Source: JADKIH01 sp031367345 (lineage in GTDB: Bacteria > Bacteroidota > Bacteroidia > AKYH767-A > 2013-40CM-41-45). Taken from it: 5,258 nt of DNA. The notes beneath the pieces are model-generated. The model did no database searches and was not told where the DNA came from. It was given only the letters and a program-made list of their open reading frames with translations. This document shows positions 1-5,258 of the stretch, piece after piece. The stretch is taken from positions 1 through 5,258 of the forward strand of contig JANLPR010000084.1 in the NCBI GenBank assembly GCA_031367345.1. The letters run 5' to 3'. The first letter of the stretch is position 1; the number at the start of each line of letters is the position of its first letter. The translations under genes and the position numbers were made by a program.

Positions 1-56
1 TAACTATTTATATTTAGATTATATTGGAGCACAATTCAATTTTGCAGCAAATCGTT

Positions 57-2726
57 TTATTCTTTTATGAATTTTAATCTTACATACTTATCGGTGCTTT
101 TTAATTCAATAAAATAAAATCCGCGCGACAAAAAATCGGTATTGATTTGAAACTCTCTACCTTCTGATTTTAATACTTGTTGTACTAAATGCCCTGTGAC
201 ATCCAGAATACCAATTGACTTTATCGATAAATCTGTTTCTGTTTTTATTGTTAATGTTGAATAAACCGGATTTGGGAAAAGTGTTGCACTTATTGCTGAC
301 GATACATTTAAAATACCTACACTATTTACATTCACACAAGCAGATGTGTCGATGCAACTATTCAGATAAATAATTACTTTATAATTTCCATTCATCGTTG
401 GATTAAATGTTTGTCCGGTTTCTCCTGCAATAGGCATATTGCTATTGCAATCCATCCATTGATATTGAGCTCCTGATTGATCGGCAGTGAGTGTAGATCC
501 AACAGTATTCACAATCGTATTTGGCCATGTAAATTCGTAAGCGCCAATATCTGGAAAGCCAATGCGATTAATATTTCTTTCATCGGTTAGTGGTGCAAAA
601 TAAGCGTCAGCAGCATTGATAGCCGGACTTCCACAAAGCAGAGCATGTGTCATCTTGTTTCCACCATTATTGCGCAGTGAGTCTAACAATGGATCTACGT
701 TTAAAATATTTCCATTTGAAGCAGGAAGATTTAAACCGCTGTTATCTCCAATCAAATTATGATTGCTACTTGTATCTAGCAAGCCTGCATTGAATACATC
801 GCTGATGCCAGATGAATAATTATTTTTTGCAATCAGTGAATTGATCAGCTTCATTTTTTCAATGCTAAAGTTGTAATTATAAATTCCACTACCACCGCTT
901 ACGCTATAGTTATTGGCAATGGTACAATTGACAAGGTTTAGTTGATCCGTATTCCAGATGCCGCCTCCCGAACCGTTATTTGCGCTATTTCCACTAATAG
1001 TACAATTCGTTATTGATTTTCTTCCGCCGCAGTAAATTGCTCCACCTATATCTGCTTGATTGTTGTAAAATGTAGAATTTCTAAAAGTCATTAGTCCGCT
1101 GAAAGTGCAGATAGCTCCTCCATAAGTTCCTCTATTTTCATAGAAATTACAATGGTCAATGGTAAGTGTGTTATAATTAAAAATACCACCACCATTTGTA
1201 GTGCTGAAGTTATTTCTTACGTCGCAGTTGAGTAAATTTAATACACCCATATTGTAAATGGCTCCTCCACCACCTCCTCCAGGTGTAGTATTGTTTCCAT
1301 TCTCGAGTGTCAATTCTTGAAAGTATGCATGTGCTGAATTCTCATTATAACTTAGATAGGTCTGATTATTTCCGCTTATAAATGTCTTATCAATTCCATT
1401 TCCTTTAATAATAATATGCCGATTAATTTCAAAATTAGAAACAAGTATTACAGGGTTTCCGTTTGTCAAACTATCAAAAAATATTGTATCGCCACCGCAA
1501 GCATTTTGAATGGCTTCTCGAAGTGAACCAATTCCGGTGTCGTTAGAATTTGTGACTAATAAATTTTGAGAATATTCATATTCACAGGCACCAATATCAG
1601 CTAAGCCAATTCTGCCAATTCCTCTCTGATCGGTTAATCCATTGCCATAAATTGTTCCGCCACCAATTGCAGAACTTTTACATGATAATTCTATTGTTTG
1701 TGTTGGGCCTCCATTGTTGCCTAATGAATCGAGTAGTGGATCGATATGAAATAAATTTCCATTGCCGGTATTCATTGCAAAACCGGTAATGTCTTTAATC
1801 AGATTGTTGCTGCAATTAGGAAAGAAGTAAGGTATATATGCATAAGCATCGGCCGAACCATGTGGGGCAGTATTGTTAGAAATAATATTATTTATAAAAA
1901 GTAAATTTCCGGGTTGAGTAACATAAATTCCTCCCCCTGCATTGGCTGACGAATTGTAAGCAATTGTTGAATTGAATAAATTGAAACCTCTGGAGCTTAA
2001 TATTCCGCCGCCGCCTGTTTGAGAAGCATTACTAGTTGTGTTTCCCGTAATTGTGCAATTGTTGATCTCGCTATAATACAATCCCAATGGTTCTTCGATG
2101 TAAATTGCACCTCCTCCACTTGAACCGCGATTGCTATTAAAAGTGGAAAAAGAAATCTTCAGATTGACGTTGGATAATGCCTCTAGTCCACCACCTACAA
2201 GTCCCGAATTATTTTTAAAAGTACAATGATCAATTTCGGTTGCGATAGTATATGGATAACCAATACTTGAAACAGCACCGCCACCCCAATTACAAACGTT
2301 GTTTTCAAATAGGCAGTAGGAGATGTATAAGTTTCCGTTGTTTCTTATAGCCCCTCCATGTCCTGAATTATTATCACTATAACTATGCCTGCAAGTAAGA
2401 TTTGAAAATCGCACTGTGTCGAGACCGTTTATTAAAAATAATTGATTGGAATCTCTTCCATCGAAAATTGTGTTTTGAATGCCATTGCCGAGAATAACAA
2501 TATCGGTATCAATATTGATAGAACTATAAAAGTATATCGGTTGTCCATTCACTGAATTGTTGAATATGATAGTATCTCCTGCTTGAGAATTGGCAACAAG
2601 TGTTCGAAGTGAACCGACACCACTATCGTTTGTATTTAAGACAACTTGTGTGGCTGCTTTTGAAGTTGTATTAAAAGACAAAAGAAAAACGACTCCAATT
2701 AGAAAAGTATATATTGTGATTTTCAT
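57..2726 (-). CDS. T9SS-exported protein with two tandem right-handed beta-helix (choice-of-anchor Q-like) modules
   Basis: Complete gene of 889 residues. The start ATG (2724-2726) is followed directly by a signal peptide (residues 1-24: Lys2, hydrophobic core, cleavage likely after TSKA), which supports this start; no Shine-Dalgarno sequence precedes it, as is usual in Bacteroidota. Residues 26-383 and 388-733 are two copies of one module: an opening NDSGVGSLR / NDTGIGSLREAI motif, six Gly-rich beta-helix coils, then a DPLLDSL-NNGG...DIGA-E closing motif typical of choice-of-anchor Q proteins. Residues 735-803 form an Ig-like domain with YQWMDC and a C-terminal Cys pair (791, 797). Residues 814-889 are a T9SS type A sorting domain (FPNP, GILDVTG, RGFYFIEL, ending KFIKE). 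The protein should cross the inner membrane by Sec and the outer membrane by the T9SS, ending at the cell surface or outside. No lyase or hydrolase active site was recognised; an adhesive or structural role is inferred. It lies downstream of a similar secreted gene on the same strand, separated by a terminator. Confidence 0.93.
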   Translation of the reverse strand: MKITIYTFLIGVVFLLSFNTTSKAATQVVLNTNDSGVGSLRTLVANSQAGDTIIFNNSVNGQPIYFYSSINIDTDIVILGNGIQNTIFDGRDSNQLFLINGLDTVRFSNLTCRHSYSDNNSGHGGAIRNNGNLYISYCLFENNVCNWGGGAVSSIGYPYTIATEIDHCTFKNNSGLVGGGLEALSNVNLKISFSTFNSNRGSSGGGAIYIEEPLGLYYSEINNCTITGNTTSNASQTGGGGILSSRGFNLFNSTIAYNSSANAGGGIYVTQPGNLLFINNIISNNTAPHGSADAYAYIPYFFPNCSNNLIKDITGFAMNTGNGNLFHIDPLLDSLGNNGGPTQTIELSCKSSAIGGGTIYGNGLTDQRGIGRIGLADIGACEYEYSQNLLVTNSNDTGIGSLREAIQNACGGDTIFFDSLTNGNPVILVSNFEINRHIIIKGNGIDKTFISGNNQTYLSYNENSAHAYFQELTLENGNNTTPGGGGGGAIYNMGVLNLLNCDVRNNFSTTNGGGIFNYNTLTIDHCNFYENRGTYGGAICTFSGLMTFRNSTFYNNQADIGGAIYCGGRKSITNCTISGNSANNGSGGGIWNTDQLNLVNCTIANNYSVSGGSGIYNYNFSIEKMKLINSLIAKNNYSSGISDVFNAGLLDTSSNHNLIGDNSGLNLPASNGNILNVDPLLDSLRNNGGNKMTHALLCGSPAINAADAYFAPLTDERNINRIGFPDIGAYEFTWPNTIVNTVGSTLTADQSGAQYQWMDCNSNMPIAGETGQTFNPTMNGNYKVIIYLNSCIDTSACVNVNSVGILNVSSAISATLFPNPVYSTLTIKTETDLSIKSIGILDVTGHLVQQVLKSEGREFQINTDFLSRGFYFIELKSTDKYVRLKFIKE
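60..287 (-). other. T9SS type A C-terminal sorting domain of the complete gene (residues 814-889)
   Basis: The segment starts with ATLFPNPVYSTLTI, followed by SIGILDVTGHLVQQ and LSRGFYFIELKSTDK, and ends in KFIKE. This is the standard order of the T9SS type A signal: PNP motif, two central strands, a G-x-Y-x-x-x strand and a basic C-terminal strand. In characterised T9SS cargo this domain directs outer-membrane export and is usually cleaved off. Confidence 0.92.
318..524 (-). other. Ig-like domain before the sorting signal of the complete gene (residues 735-803)
   Basis: A short beta-sandwich domain of the kind often found just before T9SS sorting domains. Visible marks are the GSTLTADQSGAQYQWMDC stretch, a GQTFNPTMNGNYKV strand pair and CIDTSACV near its end. 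Cys760, Cys791 and Cys797 could form a disulphide after export. It probably acts as a spacer between the beta-helix and the sorting domain. Confidence 0.65.
528..1565 (-). repeat. Beta-helix module 2 of the complete gene (residues 388-733)
   Basis: Second tandem module, matching module 1 in order of motifs. It opens with VTNSNDTGIGSLREAI and GGDTIFF (391-417). Six Gly-rich turns follow (starting at residues 483, 512, 536, 561, 587 and 611). It closes with NVDPLLDSLRNNGG (676-689) and TDERN...PDIGAYE (714-731). The two copies are diverged in sequence, so the duplication is old or was inherited as a family trait. Confidence 0.85.
1578..2651 (-). repeat. Beta-helix module 1 of the complete gene (residues 26-383)
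   Basis: First of two tandem modules in the same protein. It opens with LNTNDSGVGSLR and AGDTIIF (residues 30-55), then has six Gly-rich turns (starting at residues 124, 148, 178, 204, 238 and 264). Each turn is followed by a strand ending in a C-T-F/I-x-x-N type rung. It closes with HIDPLLDSLGNNGGPT (328-342) and TDQRG...ADIGACE (365-382). Coil spacing is roughly 24-30 residues, typical of surface beta-helices with looped-out turns. Confidence 0.85.
2655..2726 (-). other. Sec signal peptide of the complete beta-helix gene
   Basis: The first 24 residues have a Lys at position 2, a hydrophobic run (TFLIGVVFLLSF) and a small-residue cleavage region ending in SKA before ATQ. This is a standard signal peptidase I type leader. 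No lipobox Cys is present, so the protein is not a lipoprotein. Confidence 0.85.
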
Positions 2727-2862
2727 AGTTAATAATGCTTGGATTTAGAGACTGCCATAACTTTTTTAGGCTTGAGCTAAAGCAATAATAAGAATTAATT
2801 TTTGGATTTTTGTCTCTCACTATTAATTATAGAAATATGTCTGTTTTTAATTGATTTTAGTT
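2727..2862 (-). promoter_or_regulatory. A/T-rich leader expected to hold the promoter of the complete beta-helix gene
   Basis: This 136-base gap lies between the terminator and the ATG at 2726, so the downstream gene should have its own promoter here. I could not place a convincing Bacteroidota -33/-7 pair (TTTG and TAnnTTTG). The nearest -7 match, TATTATTG on the minus strand (2790-2783), has no TTG at the right distance upstream. There is no Shine-Dalgarno sequence before the ATG. No small ORF was seen. The call rests on position alone. Confidence 0.3.
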
Positions 2863-2902
2863 AAAAAAAAAGAGGCTGCCTTTTACAGACAACCTCTTTT
2901 TT
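2863..2902 (-). terminator. Strand-specific intrinsic terminator of the upstream secreted-protein gene
   Basis: Read on the minus strand, a 10-bp core stem (2887-2896 with 2872-2881) has a 5-base GTAAA loop and extends by six A-U pairs to 16 bp. It runs into a tract of nine T (2871-2863). Two of the core pairs are U-G wobbles, which form only in the minus-strand RNA; in plus-strand RNA they become C-A mismatches. The hairpin is therefore built to end leftward transcription. It begins 16 bases after the stop codon of the gene ending at 2919. Confidence 0.88.
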
Positions 2903-2918
2903 CTATTTAGTTTTATCG

Positions 2919-5258
2919 TTATTGAATAATAACTTTCGATGTTGAACTTTGATCTTTCGAAGTAAATTGTAAGAAATAAATTCCTTTTGCAAATTTAGAG
3001 ACATCGTATGTATGGATTGCTTTTGCTCCTCCACGAATGTTATCTGTTAAAAGTATTTGTCCTTGCAAGTCTACTATTTTTATCAACGTCTCATCCGCTG
3101 TTCCTGAAATAACATTTAATTTGTCATTCGTCGGATTTGGATAAACACGAATTCCCGCTGCAAATTGTGATTCAGAAATTCCGATAGAAATTGTCAAGTT
3201 AATAGAATCAGAATTGATGCAACCATTTCCATCCATGACTGCAACAATGTATGTGCCCGATGAATCTGCTGTAATAGTTTGTGTAGAAGCATTTGTATTC
3301 CACAAATATTGAGTGAAACCAGCGCCTGCATCTAAAATGATTGAACCAACAATAGACGTATCGTTTCCTAAGAATACTGTTGGAAGCTGATTAATCGTTG
3401 CAAGAACAGCTGCTCGTGGTTGTGTGTTACAAACATTTCCAGACTGTGCATAGAAGGTTGTTGTCGTAGCAAGATTTGCTATTGAGTAGCTATCACCTAC
3501 AAATAAAAGATTACCACCTGTTGAAGCATCATACCAATTTGTTGTGTTAGATCCCGATGCATTTAAAATTACCGGACCGGATCCACAACGTGCAGTACCA
3601 ATTCCTGCAGGCATTCCCGGAGCAACATAAATGTTAATCGTTCTATTTGTTGTGTCGTTAGAAGTATTCTGATCGCTTGTATATGATGTGTAAGCAAGCA
3701 TATTGTATGTTCCACCTGCAGAAGAATTCAGTGTGCCCATTGTTACAATAGCTGAATCGCCCGGATTTAATGGGCCCGCAACCGTTTGATTGAATGTAAT
3801 TGTAGCACTACCTGTTATTACAATTCTAACCGGAATACTTGAAGCTACGTTAGAACCTAGATTTTTTACAACTATTTGAACTGGCGTCGATGCATTTGCA
3901 CAATCATTATTAAGTGGTGAAGCAATACTTGTAACACCTGCATCAAATGGAAGGATTACCGTTAAACAAATTTCGTCTGAATTCGAACATCCAAATGTAT
4001 TAGTTACTGTAACAGTATAACATCCGGTAGTTGAAACCGTAATTGTTTGTGTCGTTGCTCCGGTTGACCATAGATATGAATTGAAACCTGCTCCTGCGTC
4101 AAATGTAATTGAGTTACCATCCAAAATAGATGTGTCATTTCCTAAAGTAATTGTAGGCAATGGATCTATGATTGCTTGAACAGCTGCACGAGCACCTTCG
4201 CAGAAGCGATAGTTCGAAACATAATATGTTGTCGTTCCGGGAAGATTTGGTGTAGTATAAGTGTTACTTGAAGCTAAATATATTCCTCCAATTGCAGCTG
4301 TATGCCAGATCAATGAATCTGTTGGTGATGCACTTAATGTTACTGTACCTGGCCCACAACGACTAACATCTGTTGCCATTGGAGCTACGGGTGGTAAACT
4401 TATGTGATAGCTCGCAATTAAAGTATCATTGGCATGAACGTCATCTACTCCAAGTGAAGTATGACTTTCAATATTTAATGTGCCGGTAGCAGCTAAGTTT
4501 ACAGTTGTAGAGTATGTAATAGTATCTGACATTCCAGGTTGAAGTGGAGTTGTGATTGTGTAAGTTAATACAGCAGATGCAATACCAGATAGAGTAGTGG
4601 TTACTGCAAAATTGTTCTCTTGTAATTGGCCTGTGTTAGAAACCACAACCGTTACGATAGCAGCTGTGTCTCCACATGTGCTGTCGACAGGACTTAATAT
4701 TGCTTGAACTCCTACATTACGTTGTGCAGCAGAATATTCATCTGCACCGATATCAGGGGCATTTGCATTACGAACTTCATCATCGATATCGTCATTTACA
4801 TTTGGTAGTTTTCTACCAAGATCTTCCATGGCAATAGACGTTGCGTGAAGATCTATCGGTGTTACGAAATTTGGATTCACCTGTACAGAATTTGAATCTT
4901 TTCCTGATGCTGCCTTCCAATTTGAAAGCGATGCAGTAATTGTTCCGTTGTATTCTCCTACGTTGGTTCCTGTTACAAATAAATTGTTGTTATTAGAAAT
5001 TGCTATTCCAAAAACTGCTGAATCGGAAACGACATATGCATAACCACCACCGGTATTATTTAGAATATTGTTACGTACATTTTTCCCACTTCCAGAACCA
5101 CGCATAAATAATGCAGAGTAAGTAGGATTTGTTCCTCTCATTACAACAGTATTGTGCACTAAGTCTTGGTAGTCGCCATTAATCATTGATACTCCGGCTG
5201 AGTCTGTACAAAGAATAAAGTTATTGGCAATTATTCCGTGAATTCCAGCAAGTCCTGT
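2919..5258 (-). CDS. Partial T9SS-exported multidomain protein: beta-helix end, duplicated CARDB/Ig-like/PKD-like block, sorting domain (5' end outside window)
   Basis: The frame is open from the TAA at 2919-2921 to the window edge, giving 779 residues without a start. The ATG at 5184-5186 is internal: the 24 codons before it continue a beta-helix coil (HGIIANNFILC) and encode no signal peptide. Counting from that Met, residues 1 to about 152 are the last beta-helix coils (HNTVVMRG, VRNNILNN) and a closing NPNF...DLHATS...DIGADEY segment. Residues 156-411 and 414-667 are two copies of a block: a CARDB-like beta-sandwich, an Ig-like domain (RCG-G-V-L-AS ... GTTTYYV) and a PKD/gliding-type domain (LGNDTSI ... 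DAGAGF--YLW). Residues 678-755 are a T9SS type A sorting domain (VYPNP, IVDLQGQIL, KGIYFLQF, ending KVIIQ). The product is presumably a surface or secreted adhesin-like protein; a glycan-active N-terminal domain outside the window cannot be excluded. A terminator follows the stop by 16 bases. Confidence 0.92.
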   Translation of the reverse strand, partial: TGLAGIHGIIANNFILCTDSAGVSMINGDYQDLVHNTVVMRGTNPTYSALFMRGSGSGKNVRNNILNNTGGGYAYVVSDSAVFGIAISNNNNLFVTGTNVGEYNGTITASLSNWKAASGKDSNSVQVNPNFVTPIDLHATSIAMEDLGRKLPNVNDDIDDEVRNANAPDIGADEYSAAQRNVGVQAILSPVDSTCGDTAAIVTVVVSNTGQLQENNFAVTTTLSGIASAVLTYTITTPLQPGMSDTITYSTTVNLAATGTLNIESHTSLGVDDVHANDTLIASYHISLPPVAPMATDVSRCGPGTVTLSASPTDSLIWHTAAIGGIYLASSNTYTTPNLPGTTTYYVSNYRFCEGARAAVQAIIDPLPTITLGNDTSILDGNSITFDAGAGFNSYLWSTGATTQTITVSTTGCYTVTVTNTFGCSNSDEICLTVILPFDAGVTSIASPLNNDCANASTPVQIVVKNLGSNVASSIPVRIVITGSATITFNQTVAGPLNPGDSAIVTMGTLNSSAGGTYNMLAYTSYTSDQNTSNDTTNRTINIYVAPGMPAGIGTARCGSGPVILNASGSNTTNWYDASTGGNLLFVGDSYSIANLATTTTFYAQSGNVCNTQPRAAVLATINQLPTVFLGNDTSIVGSIILDAGAGFTQYLWNTNASTQTITADSSGTYIVAVMDGNGCINSDSINLTISIGISESQFAAGIRVYPNPTNDKLNVISGTADETLIKIVDLQGQILLTDNIRGGAKAIHTYDVSKFAKGIYFLQFTSKDQSSTSKVIIQ
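2922..3155 (-). other. T9SS type A C-terminal sorting domain of the partial gene (residues 678-755 from Met5186)
   Basis: It starts with GIRVYPNPTNDKLNV, continues with IKIVDLQGQILL and VSKFAKGIYFLQF, and ends in SKVIIQ. Motif order and length fit the T9SS type A family. Its sequence differs from the sorting domain of the neighbouring gene, so the two were not copied from each other recently. Confidence 0.92.
3186..3947 (-). repeat. CARDB-like + Ig-like + PKD-like block, copy 2 (residues 414-667 from Met5186)
   Basis: This repeats copy 1 domain for domain. Cys429 matches Cys171; VVKNLGSN matches VVSNTGQL; LNPGDSAI matches LQPGMSDTI; RCGSGPVILNAS matches RCGPGTVTLSAS; ATTTTFYA matches GTTTYYV. 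The disulphide-like pair Cys534/Cys586 matches Cys277/Cys329, and LGNDTSI plus DAGAGFTQYLW recur. Divergence is substantial, so this is not a recent duplication. Confidence 0.75.
3954..4721 (-). repeat. CARDB-like + Ig-like + PKD-like block, copy 1 (residues 156-411 from Met5186)
   Basis: Three domains in order. About 156-262 is CARDB-like: a C-x(8)-V-V-V-x-N-x-G strand, LQPGMSDTI, and a terminal HANDT. About 264-341 is Ig-like, with RCGPGTVTLSAS, a WHTAAIGG turn, GTTTYYV and the Cys pair 277/329. About 342-411 is PKD/gliding-type, with LGNDTSI, TFDAGAGFNSYLW, TQTITV and an FGC-x-NSD end. The domains serve as a stalk and may bind ligand. Confidence 0.75.
4731..5258 (-). other. C-terminal end of a right-handed beta-helix domain in the partial gene
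   Basis: From the window edge to about residue 152 (counted from the internal Met at 5186), short Asn-rich rungs repeat: IIANNFI, HNTVVM, VRNNILNN, ISNNNNLF. They are followed by a closing segment with NPNFVTPIDLHATS and APDIGADEY, the usual end of a beta-helix in this class of secreted proteins. The rest of the helix, and any upstream catalytic or signal region, lies beyond position 5258. Confidence 0.75.

Noticed and set aside
1..56. Search for a terminator after the complete gene, including the TTTGC-A-GCAAA palindrome near 41-51.
   Set aside because: The palindrome has a one-base centre and cannot form a hairpin loop, and no T tract follows; the real terminator may lie beyond the window.
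900..2400. Repeated CCTCC/CCGCC motifs at roughly 75-90 base spacing, resembling a DNA repeat array.
   Set aside because: They are the codons of the Gly-rich turns in each beta-helix coil; the spacing follows the protein, and the intervening DNA is not conserved as in CRISPR or satellite arrays.
57..2726. Possible polysaccharide lyase, because right-handed beta-helices include pectate lyases.
   Set aside because: No recognised catalytic motif was seen, and the opening and closing motifs fit non-enzymatic choice-of-anchor Q-like surface proteins better.
2771..2784. Short inverted repeat GCTT...AAGC in the intergenic region.
   Set aside because: Only four base pairs with no extension and no T tract, so it is expected by chance in A/T-rich sequence.
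2783..2790. Possible Bacteroidota -7 element (TATTATTG on the minus strand) for the complete gene.
   Set aside because: It deviates from TAnnTTTG and there is no TTG about 19-21 bases upstream, so it cannot be called a promoter.
2794..2828. Direct repeat of ATTAATT at 2794-2800 and 2822-2828, possibly an operator.
   Set aside because: A seven-base A/T-only motif in an A/T-rich gap has little weight, and no regulator gene is nearby.

Overview
The window comes from an AT-rich bacterial genome that is almost certainly a member of the Bacteroidota. Both genes end in a type IX secretion system (T9SS) type A C-terminal sorting domain, which is confined to that phylum and its close relatives. The leader of the one complete start has no Shine-Dalgarno sequence, which also fits. 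Genus cannot be read from the sequence.

Layout: everything is coded on the minus strand, so transcription runs from high to low coordinates. Positions 5258 to 2919 hold the 3' part of a large secreted multidomain protein. Its frame stays open to the window edge, so its start lies outside. In order it carries the end of a right-handed beta-helix, a duplicated three-domain block (CARDB-like, Ig-like, gliding-motility/PKD-like), and a T9SS sorting domain. Its stop is followed by a strong strand-specific intrinsic terminator (2902 to 2863). An A/T-rich gap of about 136 bases precedes the second gene, which is complete (2726 to 57). That gene encodes an 889-residue exported protein made of two tandem beta-helix modules of matching architecture, an Ig-like domain and a T9SS sorting domain. 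The last 56 bases (1 to 56) are non-coding and hold nothing I can name.

Both proteins look like large cell-surface or released beta-helix proteins, exported by Sec and then the T9SS. Their probable role is adhesion, matrix building or glycan contact. No catalytic motif was recognised in either. The terminator suggests separate transcription units for two functionally similar neighbours. I see no mobile element, CRISPR array, RNA gene or defence system. The most notable structure is the internal duplication in each protein, especially the six-plus-six coil symmetry of the complete gene.
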